A stretch of 64,000 bases of DNA. Origin: Bidens hawaiensis (taxonomy: Eukaryota; Streptophyta; Magnoliopsida; Asterales; Asteraceae). The notes beneath the pieces were generated by a model. That model did not search any database and was not told where the DNA came from. It was given only the letters and a program-made list of their open reading frames with translations. Position 1 is the first letter of the stretch, and each line of letters opens with the position of its first letter. The translations under genes were made by a program, and so were the position numbers. Shown one piece after another: positions 48,294 through 60,412 of this stretch. Where the stretch lies: assembly GCA_021521415.1 (NCBI GenBank), contig JAIQDT010010060.1, positions 1 through 64,000 on the forward strand, given 5' to 3'.

Positions 48294-49487
48294 CGTCACA
48301 CCCCAACCTACCGCGGAAATGTCGGGGCGTGAACTGATTTCCACAGCTCTCAATGTACTATCATACAAAATTTAAATGACAATAACTATTAATTAAATTA
48401 AGTTTTCAAATAAATCAAATACAACAAATACATAATCCATAATCATACAACAATACAACTTATATCACAAATGATCTTGATTACTTATTTTCTAACTTAA
48501 ATTCTTCACTAAGTCTTCACCAACATGCACTAAATTCCTACGATAACCTGCATATGCGTATAAAGTAGAATTTTGTCAGTAACACATGTTGAGTGAGCAA
48601 CACACCAGTTTAAATGTACATATACTATATATATAAAAATAAGTATTGTAACAAGTCATATGAGAATAAAAAATTAACCAAATGAGCAAGTATAACTGAG
48701 ATGTCGAGAAGCACAATGGCTATAACGACTGGCGTATGATCATACTAGACTGAGATTATGTTGGACCTCTCCGAATGCGGAAGCATATAAAGCAAATAAG
48801 CACATAAACAAGTAAGGTATAAGTTGTTAACACATAAGAAAAGTTGCAGTTTTGTGTATAAGTATATATGAGAAATATAATTTACGCATATGTCCCCAAA
48901 ACGTGGAAAAAGAAGTAAAATAGGGGAATGTGATACTCACTTGATCGGATGAACAAAATAAAAAGATAATGTGAGAATGATGAACCCTTCGGGATACACC
49001 GACAAAGATTCCTGGATAGATAGGATAAAATAAATTAATTATAAATGATTTAACTTAATTTAATATTATGAGTTATTAACAACTGAGATAATGCGTATAA
49101 TATATTTGAGATTTCGATGTTATTTAGGTTATCTTTGTGATTAGAATGTTCATTGAACGGTTGATTGATTTCTATTATTAATATTATTGCAAACCATTAC
49201 TCTTGTTATAATTTTAAAGAATTATTACTTTTATTATTTTATAGAATCACCATTACAAATACTTGCTAAAAAAATCCTATAGTTAGACTTATAAATACAT
49301 AATTGAAATAAATAATTTTAATGTAACATATACTTATAATTATTTGAGTAATCAAAAATACTAGTGTATAAATAAATTATTAATCATTATAATAATGTAT
49401 AATTAATTAAATATTATATGTAGTAATATATAAATACATATTATGTTTAAATCTTTAAAAAAATCTATTTAATGCGTTTAATATATA

Positions 49488-49521
<34 letters not shown>

Positions 49522-49683
49522 CATACGTAAACGAAAGCTTTTTACGAGGTTTGACAAGAAACATAATTCCAAGATATCGGTTTCAATACATAAATATTTA
49601 GTTTGTTTTTAATTATTAAATTAAGTAATTTATAACCATTTAAAACCCTTAAAACAATAAAAAGAATCAAAGGCAACCAAAAA

Positions 49684-49770
49684 TGGGCTAGGGGGGACTC
49701 GAACCCGCGCCCCCTGCCATCCACGTCTTAACACACAAGCAACAACCAACTGCTACCAAGCCAGTTGGTA
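49684..49770 (-). repeat. tRNA-like sequence in the nested LTR
   Basis: On the minus strand a box-A-like TGGCTTGGTAGCAGTTGG is followed about 45 bp later by GGTTCGAGTCC (box B) inside a T-arm-like GCGGGTTCGAGTCCCCCC. The 5' and 3' ends do not form an acceptor stem, so this is not called a tRNA gene. Confidence 0.4.
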
Positions 49771-49954
49771 AAAGATTGAAAACAAATTATTAAATATAAT
49801 AACTGTTAAAATCCCCAATTCACTATAAACCCTAACATCTACAATTGATAAATCTGTCGTTTGTTTAATTGATTAATGTTAGGGTTAATGTCACGCGATA
49901 AATAATGATATGAAAGTATGGATCAATTACCTAAAAACGTGATGTATTGATGAC

Positions 49955-50524
49955 TAGGGATGGCAAAAAAGCATGTGTCCGACGAGTATACCCGAAACCC
50001 AAAATAAATGGGACGGGTATACCCGAAACTCGATGGGTATGGGCCGGGTATGTGATTAAGATTTAAAAATTTTCGCGGGTACGGGCCGGGTATGGGATTA
50101 GATGATACCCTGCCCGATTACCCGAAAACACATACTCGTTTACCCGAACCATATACCCGAATTATATACCGGCAAAATTCTTTGTATTTCATAGGTTGTG
50201 AATCATATATATAAAACATTATATCTTAATTATAATGATATTATTTATTTATTGTCATGATTATATATATGGAGTGGATTATATTTAAATTTGTAATAAT
50301 TGTTGTATGAATAAGATGTATAAAATAATTATAATGAATAAAAAAATGTACTTGAAAGTCCCAACGGGTATACCCGATACCCGCGAGTATGCCCGATACC
50401 CGACGGGTAATTACCCGACAAATACCCGACGGGTAATGGGCCGGGTATGGGACAAAATTTTACAAACGGGTATGGGCATGGGATTACCGATACCCGGCCT
50501 GAACCTGACCCGTTGCCATCCCTA
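49955..50524. mobile_element. hAT MITE, 570 bp
   Basis: Inverted ends TAGGGATGGCAA / TTGCCATCCCTA... in the order TAGGGATGGCAA...CGTTGCCATCCCTA, with a perfect 8-bp duplication TTGATGAC (49947-49954 and 50525-50532). The interior has many subterminal ACCCG/CGGGT motifs typical of hAT transposase-binding repeats, and no ORF. Confidence 0.9.
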
Positions 50525-53500
50525 TTGATGACTAACGACAAGTTGCAATATCGGCCAAACATAGTCACGGACATGATACTTTGAAGCTGTTAGGATGCAA
50601 TTAGGTTTAGGGGTCTTGACGGCAACGATGAGGAGGTAGTTTCTACAGTTTTAATTAGATTTTCATGTTCGTTATGATGCTTCCACATAAACGGGTTTAG
50701 ACGGTGAAGAACATTTAGTAATACGTATATTTTTGATCTGGATTTCTTAATTCGTGTCGTCGATAGGGTTGATTAAGGCAAGGGATCGTAATACATGATT
50801 CAAATTCCAAAATTACGACGATAATTGCGGTGCAACATATAAATTGGGTCACGCGTTTGGTATTCGGGTCACGGATATGGGTGAAGGTTGTGGGTAAATA
50901 GGTAAGAGGATAATAATAATCAAAACTTACAGTTAGGTCCTTGAAGATTAGAAGTGGAAACAATAAGAGATTAAAGTTTATTTAGGGTATAATTTGAATA
51001 TAAGCCAAAGTTATTAATTAAATATAATAAACAAATATTAATAAAACACTATTAACTCGAATGACGCGATATTTCTTGGTAATTTTTTTTTGAATATAAA
51101 AGCGGGTCGGGTAACGGATATAAACTATTAGTTTGAAAACCCGAGTTGTTACAGTCTCCCCTACTTTAGTGAATTTCGTCCCCAAGTTAAAGAATAGTAT
51201 AATAAAACCATTAAATTTTGAGGAAAGAGAAATTTTAAAATATAATACAAAAATTTATCATGACACAGAACATTGAGTAGTTAAAACAACGCTCAAAATA
51301 AAAATCCGATAAGGACAGTTATATATAGGATATAACAGCGGCGTATGCACCATGTCTTTATCATCTTCACATTTGTACCGTTATCCCAACTATTTTTGAT
51401 TCTATATTATGACACACAATTGTACGTTTTATGATTTCCATGCGAGGATTTTGATAATTATGTTCCGGACCATAATTACTTATATCCTCGGATGGTACAC
51501 ATAACTCGTCCCATCGTGTGGGTTACAAAACGTTTGAAGAACATGATTTTTAGAGAAAACAAGAATCTTAATACGTTTTAGTTATAAATAGAAAATAGTC
51601 GGTATGTAAAATATTGGTAAAAATAAATTAAATTTTTGAGTTGTTAAAATTTCAAAACATCTTTTGAAAGTATAGTATTGTCAACAGTTGTATTTGAAAC
51701 GATAGATTTTATTGTATGAGCATTATCATTTAAAATTAATAAATTATTAGAATTGAAGTTGTTTAAATCCAAAATCTAATAAAGATTTGTTATAATATAC
51801 GATTGAGAAATGTAAATTATTTTTAGATAAAAGTGACAAAAACACATTATTTAATAAACTTAGTTATGAATAACTTGATTAATTATTTCTATAAAAATTT
51901 GAATGATTAAAGTTGATTGAACTGAAATATTTTGATTAGGTCGCAAAGTAGGGTTTAATAGAATATGTTTGGAAATTTTGAGCTTGATGAATATGATTGA
52001 ATCGGGAACACACATGGCGTAGGTAATTAGGAGTTCCATAGTTGTGGCAAGTATTAACAAGATAATCAAATGATTACATTGGGTAGAAAACGATATGAGG
52101 ATTGGATTGAATAGTGATAGTGGGAAGTGAAGCGTAATGAGTGAATTTTGACATAAAATTCCTTGTTTAAGACACTATGATTTATTGAGATTGATTGTTA
52201 ATTTGATTAGCAACATATAGTTGACTTGTAGACTTGCGTTTGCTATTATTGTTGTTATGAGAATGAGTGGGGGTAATTGAGTTAAAATTACCAACAATAA
52301 GTTTAATGAACAAGATTTAATTGATTGTATTTATTTTTTGAAAGTTGAGTTTATATTTTAGAGAGCGCATGAGCTATCTTCTTGACTAAACATGTGGCCG
52401 CGAGATAAATGATTGATGTTAAGAAAACACTCTATGATTAATAAAGATGTGATTTAGTGAGAAGATTGGATAGTTGTGTAGATTTCATATGAGTTATTGT
52501 GTAAAACGAAACTTAAATATGTTATGCTGATGATTATTCATAACTTAAGGATAAGTTAGAATTTAGATTGAAAATCAATGAGTTCATTTGATGAGTGAAT
52601 CAATTTTATCAAAGTTTGACATGTTTTAACAAGTTAAATTTTGAAGTTGATTACGTGAGATATGCTTAATAGTTTATGTATATGATACCATGAGTATAAG
52701 AAAGCCATTCGATTATTAAATATGCAATAATTTTATTTAAATTACTTGATATTTTGATAATATAATATGTATCGTGATAAGATGAAACAGTGAAAACCAA
52801 TAGAGTGTAAATTGTTTTGATTAGCTCATGATAACCGAGTCTTGATGAATGAAGAATTTGTATCAAATCAGAAGAATAAAAATGTTTTGAGTATATGAAT
52901 AGGTCGAATCAATAGATCTTGATTAAAAAATGATTTAGTAAGCAAGTCATAAATTGTTAAATCAAATCATAAATTGTTTTCGTATAAAATCTAACAAATA
53001 AAACAATTAACGAATGTTCTTCGAGGTGTTGGGTTTCCCATGAGCTTTCCATGGCATTTTGTTTCCCCAACTTACTAGCATACCAAAACCAATATAAATG
53101 TGTGAGTTGACCTCCCATGAGCATTACATGGCAATTTGATCTGGAATTCTTAATTCGTGTTGTCGGTAGGGTTGATTAAGGCAAGGGGATCGTAATACAT
53201 GATTCAAATTCCAAAATTACGATGATAATTGCGGTGCAAGATATAAATTGGGTCACGGGTTTGGTATTTGGGTCACGGATATGGGTGAAGGTTGTGGGTA
53301 AATGGGTAAGAGGATAATAATAATCAGAAATTGCAGTTAGGTCCTTGAAGATTAGAAGTGGAAACAATAAGAGATTAAAGTTTAGTTTAGGGTATAATTT
53401 GAATATAAGCCAAACTTATTAATTAAATATATAAACAAATATTAATAAAACACTATTAACTCGAATCACGCGATGTTTCTTGATAATATTTTATTGAATA

Positions 53501-53560
53501 TAAAAGCGGGTCGGGTAACGGATATAAACTATTAGTTTGAACCCGAGTTGTTACATCTAC

Positions 53561-54993
53561 AACTCATGGTGTAGTGGGGGTCTCGACCCGCACTGGCGTA
53601 GCAATCATCTACATAAATCGTCATTGCTTTGTGGCAGAAAGTTCAAAACCAAGTAAGATATCAAAGCAAGCTCAACAAACTGAGCCTGAGAAGTGGGTGT
53701 TGAACAAAAAGTTTCCAGACTAGATGATTGTGATTGGACCCGCTATTTCAGAGATAGTGAGGACATTTCTGAAGCAGCTGTTAACAAAAAAACATGGACA
53801 TCTTTGCGTGGAAGCCCGCAGACATGACTGGTGTCCCAAGAAAGATTGCGGAACACAAACTACGGGTGAATCCAGCATTCACGCCAATCGTTCAAAAGAA
53901 GCTCAAGATGGGCCCTGAACAGACCAAAGCGATGAATGAGCAGGTTCAAGATCTTCTACACGCTGGAATCATCCGCAAAATTCAGTATCAAACTTGGGTG
54001 GGTAATCCGGTCATTATTCCAAAGAGCAATGGAACTTGGCGGATGTGCATAGACTTCAAAGATCTGAATAAGGCATGTCCAAAAGATTGTTATCCATTGC
54101 CCGAGATTGACCTTAAAGTTGACGCGGTAGCTCCGTTCAAATTTAAATGTTTCCTCGATGTCTATAAAGGCTATCACCAGATTTGCATGGCAGCTTGCGA
54201 TGAGGATAAAACAACTTTTCGCACAGATCAAGGCACATTCTGCTACAAGATGATGCCCTTCGGTCAGAAGAATGCGGGGGCTACATATCAACGTTTGATG
54301 GATGAGGCGTTTAAAAGTCAAATTGGGCGAAATCTAGAAGTATATATGGATGATTTAGTAATAAAGAGTATTGAAGAGGATCATATGTTACGGGATATAG
54401 AGGAAACATTTCAGACTCTGAGAAAGATTAACATGAAGCTTAATCCTTGTGAGTGTTCCTTTGGGATGGAGGAAGGAAAATTCTTGGGCGTAATTGTCAC
54501 GGGTGCGGGCTTCAAAGCTAACCCAGATAAGGTTCAAGCAGTCGCCCGCATGCCTTCACCTTCTTCCCACAAAGAGGTGCAAACACTCAATGGAAGACTT
54601 GTCGCTATGAATAGATTTTTGGCCAATCATACGGCTAAATCTTACCCATTTGTGTCAACTCTGAGAAATTGTTTAAAGAAAGCACATTACAAATGGACCG
54701 CGGAGGCTGAACAAGCATTCCTAGAGGTAAAAAAGTGTTTCATGGAATTGCCTACCCTGACAGCACCGCATGCGGAAGAGCCCCTGACAGTATACTTGTC
54801 CGCATCTGATATTGCCATTGGATCCGTGCTATTGATAGATAGGAAAAATGTTCAAACACCAATTTATTATGTCAGTAGAACGTCGACAGATCCAGAAACC
54901 AGGTATTCAATGCTCGAGAAACTGGTCCTGGCACTGGTCTTTGCTGCAGGCGTCTCCGCAGATATTTCCAGGGCCATCCCATTAACGTGCTAA
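53561..54993 (+). pseudogene. Gypsy (Tat) protease end and reverse transcriptase
   Basis: The interval first carries the end of the protease-linker region. It has GVVGVSTRTGVA and later a stop after NKKFPD. An apparent frameshift precedes MDIFAWKPADMTGVP at 53794, and an uninterrupted RT follows. Motifs are HAGIIRKIQY, WRMCIDFKDLNKACPKDCYP, FLDVYKGYHQI, FCYKMMPFGQKNAGATYQRL, the active site YMDD at 54343-54354, and SHKEVQTLNGRLVAMNRF. After LVLALVFAA a frameshift near 54945 ends the frame at 54993. Confidence 0.88.
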
Positions 54994-55690
54994 CAGGGTA
55001 CAAGTTGAAAAATATATTAACTAAACCAGAATTGTCTGGACGTTTGGCATAATGGGCTATTGAACTGGGAGAACATGCAATCGAGTATAAACCAAGACCC
55101 GCGATAAAAGGCCAAGTGTTGGCAGACTTCGTCACAGAAGTCCCGCAACACAAAGAAGAAGAATGCCTGGTTGAACAACAAACTTCAATAACCTCTGAAC
55201 AAGGCCAAGTTTGGTCATTATTCACGGATGGAGCTTCAAGTAATGAAGGATCAGGCGCAGGCCTCAGGCTGGTTAATCCCGAAGGTCATGAGTTTACTTA
55301 TGCCATAAAGCTAGACTTCAAAAGCACTAATAATGAGGCAGAATACGAAGCTTTCTTGGCAGTCCTGCGGGTAGCTAGGAAACTTGGGGTAAAGCATTTG
55401 GAAGCGCGGGTGGATTCTATATTGATTGCGGGACAGATCAATGGAACTTACGAGGCAAAGGATGGTGTGATGGCAAAAACTTATCACAAGTAAAGGATTT
55501 GATCCTTCAATTTTTATCATGCAAAGTCATTCACATCAAACGAAGTGAAAACAAATTGGCGGATGCTCTTAGCAAGTTAGCTTCAATGAATTTTGAACAC
55601 TTTGCGAAAGACATTCGTGTAAAAGTCCTTGATCGACCGTCTGTCCTGCAAAATCAAGTGTTAGTGATACAACCGGTGTTTAATCCTTAA
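54994..55690 (+). pseudogene. Gypsy (Tat) RNase H region
   Basis: Starts with the RT connection (GYKLKNILTKPELSGRLA, then a TAG). RNase H follows with LFTDGASSNEGSGAGLRL, TNNEAEYEAFLAVLRVARKL and VDSILIAGQINGTYEAKDG. The Asp, Glu and Asp catalytic residues of the plant-like (archaeal-type) RNase H common in Tat elements appear present. The frame breaks at 55493 and resumes in another frame (VIHIKRSENKLADALSKLAS), so at least one frameshift lies near 55490. Confidence 0.8.
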
Positions 55691-55696
55691 TCCTGG

Positions 55697-56851
55697 ATGA
55701 TGCCAATCATGGCTTACTTATCATCAGGAGTTCTCTCAGAAGAAAAAGTCGTGGCCCGGAAGATAAGACACAAAGCTTTGAATTACCAAATGCAAGATGG
55801 TATCTTATACCGAAGATCTTTTCTCGGCCCACTTCAGAGATGTGTGGACGCCGAGGATGCAAATTATTTAATAAGGGAAGTTCATGAAGGCATTTGTGGT
55901 CTTCATGCAGGTCTAAGGATGGCCGTAGCAAAACTTATGAACGTCAGGTACTATTGGCCAGGGATGCACATGGACGCAGTGCAAGTAATCAGAAAGTGTG
56001 ATTCTTGCCCGCGCCCCTATACTTGCATCCAAAAAACGAGTTAGTACCAGTAACATCCGCCTGGCCGTTTCAAAAATGGGCGATCGATATCATGGGTCCC
56101 TTTCCAGAGGCCCCGGGACATGTCAAGTTCTTGATCGTGGCTATTGAATATTTTACCAAGTGGGTAGAAGCCACGCCGGTCGCTTCCATCACTGCATCGA
56201 GCATCAAGAAATTCTTGTGGGAGTTCATTATTTGCCGTTTTGGCCTCCCGTAAGAATTACTTAGTGATAATGGAACTCAATTCGCAGACAGCGGGTTACA
56301 AGCATGACTGAAAGAGTTGCTAGTCACACAAGCATTTACTTCTGTAGCCCACCCGCAGGCCAATGGCCAGGTCGAAAGAGCGAATAGATCCATTAAGGAT
56401 GGAATTAAGACACGGTTAGGAACTAAAAGAACAGGCTGGGTAGACGAGTTACCCCATGTGCTTTGGGCTTTTCGCACCCAAAAGAGATCAAGCAATTCTG
56501 AAACGCCGTTCAGTGGCAGAAATCGGTATCCCATCCGCACGGACGTTAATAAACAATGAGAATGAGAAAGAGTTGCGGATGAACCTTGACCTCCTTGAAT
56601 AAAGGAGAGAGTTAGCATTGATCCGTGAGCATAACTACAAACGTCAATTACAAAAGTACTATGACTCGCAGGCTCAGAAATGCACTTTTGATGCGGGAGA
56701 CTTTGTCTTCCGTAATAACGAAGCATCTGGTCAAGAGCCTCCGAGAAAGTTGGCCCCAACTTGGGAAGGCCTTTGCAGGGTAAAGGAAGTATTATCGAAG
56801 GGCGCATATAAGTTGGAAAAGTTAGATGGGACGGAAATTCCTAGAACCTAG
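55697..56851 (+). pseudogene. Gypsy (Tat) integrase
   Basis: The zinc-binding region has EVHEGICGLHAGLRMA and CDSC. The catalytic core follows: WAIDIMGPFPEAPGH with the first Asp, EYFTKWVEATPV, LLSDNGTQFADSG with the second Asp, and HPQANGQVERANRSIKDG with the Glu. The C-terminal part has FDAGDFVFRNN and LAPTWEGLCRVKEVLSKGAY. Breaks are a frameshift after CDSC near 56016, stops near 56251 and 56306, and further breaks near 56520-56600. This copy cannot make active integrase. Confidence 0.85.
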
Positions 56852-57249
56852 AATGTTGCACAATTGAAAAGTGTTACATTTAGGTTAAGTCTGTTATTAG
56901 TTACTTTTTATTTTGGCCTGCGTGCCCCAATAAATTAGTAAAAGGACATTTAATGTCATCATTTGTAATATATTTTGGCATGCGTGCTTTTCTTATTAAA
57001 AATCTTATCTGAATCCATCTACAAGTCTTAGGCAACAAATATTTCCTGGTCCGCGTGCCAAAAAGGATCCGCAGGTCCTTAACATAAATTCTCGTAATTC
57101 TTTATTGACAATTAAGAAGATCCTACAATCTAACACTTATATTATACAATAAACAAAGTGTGAAGGATAAACAACTTCTTATATATAGTTAAAAGGGATT
57201 ACAAAGTCATACGACAATTACAAGAAAGATAATTACACACGGTTACAAA

Positions 57250-59977
57250 AATGTTACAATTACAATGGCGGATCTTCATCATCCCCATCCGCATCTTGAT
57301 CTTCTTGGTTTTCTTCATTTTCATTATGACCAATCGCTAAGTATGCTTTTAATTGGTCAACGCCGTCATCTTGATCAGCAAGCCCCGCTACTGTTTACTC
57401 AATTTGATATGTAAGATCGTCAAAGGCTTTTGTCTTCTCAGCGTATGTCTTCGCGGTGTCTTGACCATGAAGCTCGAATTCTTCGAGCGGTCGTTTGTCT
57501 TCCGCAAATTTCACGCCTTCGAGGAAGCCTGCTTGGCGTCCAGCTTGCGAAGATGCAACAAGTAACGATGCAATACAGTCCCCAATCTCAGCACCTTCAC
57601 GAATGTGCTCGACAACCTGAAATAAAGGAAGCGTAAGAAAATAGTGAAAATAAAATCCATCAAAAGGAACTAAGAAAAGAAGAAGTTACCTGGGGAATTC
57701 CTACCGCCATCAGCAATTTCTTGTCCGCCTGGGCCCGGACGAGATCCATTTTGTGCTCAACACATTCCAAGGCTTGTCCCCTGTTTTTAACGACAAGATT
57801 GGCAAGGCGTTCATCATTAGCGGATGCTTCGGCCTTTAAAGTTTTTATTTCTTCCAAGTAGGAAGAAATAAGATCGTTGCGTTCATCCACTTGATGCTGT
57901 AAGACAGTTTTGGTTTCTTCAGCAATGGTTCGACGAGCCTTATCTGCCTCCAATGCCTTATTGGCATCTGACAATTGCCATTTAGCAGTGTTAGCAGCTA
58001 GGCGATGATCCTCAGCCTCTTTCTTGGCCTCCTTAGCCTTTTTCCTCGCCTTTGCTGCTTCGGCTTCCAAATCCTCCCATGAATCATTCATAGCTAGCCA
58101 GTCTTGATATATTTCCTGACTTGTAGAGACGGCGTTAGCTAGAGTGTAGGAGTAACAGTTCGCCAACTCGTAACAAGGACGCCCAAGTTGGCGCTCCCTC
58201 TATACAGGAGGGATTCCTTGTTGTAGATACTCGTGACATACGTCGGTATCAGAGAACACGGAATCCCGACGCACTAACCAGTGCGGGCGGTGTACCAAGG
58301 GATCCTCATGGTGCTGTGAAGTGGATGCCTGAGGACTACTGGCAACAGCACTTGGCCCCTCTTAATCCACAAAGTGAGGAGGGAAATCAAGGGGCGAAGA
58401 GATAATAGGTTCTTTGAAGCTAACCGACACATCCTTCTGTTCACCCTTGCCAGGAGGGGTGTCCCCGATGACGATTGGGTCTTTGACACCTTTTGGTGGC
58501 GATGTGAGTGGAGAAGTAGGTGGTGTCTTCTCTCCGTGATCAGATAGATCCTTGACATGCTCCTCTGAGGAACCTACAAAATACTTCACTTTCTCAAAAA
58601 AGGGGGTATCACTAAGAAAAAAATAATCAAAGTATGAAAGCATCAAGAACTTCACCTGGTATAACCTGTGTTGATGCAAGCTGATGGATGCGGTCCCCCA
58701 ATTTCACCTTCTTACGTTTTTTGGGAACAACAGGTTTGGACAGTTATGATTTGCTCTTTCCAGCTGGCTTGGAGGCATCCGCATCAACAATCTGATGTTC
58801 ATCCTCATCAGTAACAACATCAACAATGTCTTTCCCCGCGCCCACATCTTTGCTAGTAGATGGGTTCTGCTTCCGTTTTCGGGTCAGAACTGCAATCGCA
58901 TGCATGATGCTCTCATCGTCAGTAGTATCAACAGATAACTCTTCTTCTTCACGGGGTAATGACTCCTCACTCGAAGACAGAAGCACTATCACCCCGCTAG
59001 AAGTGAGTGCGGTCAAAGGACGAGGTTTCAAAACTCCCTCACCTGTAGCAAGCATATCCTCACCTTTTTCAAACATCGCCTCGGATACCACGAGTTCCGG
59101 GCGTAAGGCGATGGAGAATAGAAAGTTGTTGCGGGTGCGATCGAGGAAGGGAAAATCCTTGGGATCTATAGGGCAACATACCATAAGCCCCTCCACATGA
59201 TCCAAAGGGAACTCAAGATTGACTCTTCGCCTGCACAATAGTTAAATACTTAACCGAACATTCAAAAAATAAAAGTAAACTTACTTTTATCAGAGTTTTT
59301 GTAGAATGGTTCCAAGTATAGAAAGGGCCACAAGCGACTCATTCTAGCACACACCAATGCTCCCTCATGTATCGCAAGTATGGGGGGAGTGTGAGTTTGA
59401 GTCAGCGTCTTGAACCATGGAAGGTTCACCTGAGTGGTAGCGCGAACCTCCGGCATGTTATCATCGGATTTGCGGTAGGTCATCTGGTAAGGAACGACGT
59501 CCTCCCGGATCCAAAAGAATTTAGGCCGCCACTCATGTAAACTTTGATACCATTCGGTGCCAATGATACCTTTTCCGGTGGTAGCCCAAATGTACCATCC
59601 ACCGCGACTTGTCATCTTGTAAAAGACGGCGAATTTATTAACCGAAGGCACCAAATTGTGGGCTTGGCAGCAGAATTCGAAGTGACGAATTCTCATCAGT
59701 CCAAACGGATGGACTTGTGACAAGTGAATTCTGTACGCCGTCAACACAGCCCCATCGAACTTCGTCAATGGAAATCGAAGATTCCGGTGGTGAAGTCTTC
59801 TGCGTATATGGCCATCTTCTTGGCCGGAGGATTATTATCAGTTGAACCGGCAGCAGGATATTCCGGTTCCCATTCCGGTGCTAAGCCGAAAACATTCACT
59901 ATGTCTTCGAAATCTCTTCTCTTCCAACTAACAACAATGTTGTCAATAGAAGAAGTGTTCCTCTTTTCTCCAGCCAT
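57250..59977 (-). pseudogene. Antisense gene 1 of the Gypsy element (Transposase_28 / putative gypsy-type domain)
   Basis: Starts MAGEKRNTSS at 59977 on the strand opposite to gag-pol. The N-terminal domain has VSWKRRDFEDIVNVFG, YRIHLSQVHPFGLMRIRHFE, YKMTSRGGWYIW and HEWRPKFFWI, matching the plant family called putative gypsy-type transposon (Pfam Transposase_28). An intron lies about 59222-59288. A Ser/Glu-rich linker with LKPRPLTALTSSGVIVLLSS follows. Next is a long coiled coil (AKARKKAKEAKKEAEDHRL to about QADKKLLMAVGIPQ). The tail has VVEHIREGAEIGDCIASLL and ends in an Asp/Glu-rich C-terminus near 57250. One frameshift (about 59787) and several stops are present. The role is unknown; such antisense ORFs are known from Tat and Ogre elements. 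Confidence 0.75.
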
Positions 59978-60412
59978 AATTTTAGTAGGTAGTGTGAAGA
60001 AGCACTCAGATATGGAATTCAAGAGAAAAGCAGAGAAGAAAGTATTTTGAAAAGGATAAGAATGTGATTAGGCAAGAGTCGTCCTATTTATACACATCGT
60101 AATTAATGCGATAGATGGGATACTCGTGGAAAGAGAAAGTATGGCCCAATCAGAGGGAGACACGTCCGGCGGGAAAGATGAAAAACCAAAAAGGACTGCA
60201 GAGAGCTGGCATACACGTCCCGTCAACTGTTCTATAACAGTTTTTCTAACACGTCATTTCCTCGCTTCCACTTGCAAAGTTCAAATCTTCCAAAAAAGAA
60301 ATGTTCTAAGTGTAACATAATATCAAATATTACAAAAAGGATGAAAGATTTATTTTATTCACATCAAAAGACGATTACAAAGTCAAAATAAAATTACAAC
60401 TTATAAACTATC

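Larger units (their letters stand above)
48294..53555. mobile_element. LTR retroelement remnant, 5.26 kb, nested in the Gypsy protease region
   Basis: Starts CGTCACACCCCAACC (probably TGTCAC with a mutated first base), ends CCGAGTTGTTACA, and is flanked by a perfect 5-bp duplication TCTAC (48289-48293 and 53556-53560). A long LTR appears to occupy 48294-51153; its last roughly 420 bp (50732-51153) are repeated at 53135-53555. The stretch between (51154-53134) is AT-rich without gag or pol. The structure is therefore one full LTR plus an internally deleted remainder with a 3' LTR fragment. Confidence 0.75.

Noticed and set aside
49684..49770. A functional tRNA gene
   Set aside because: Box A and box B are plausible but no acceptor stem or anticodon stem can be paired.
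58826..59200. 124-aa plus-strand ORF
   Set aside because: It is antisense to the conserved second exon of antisense gene 1.
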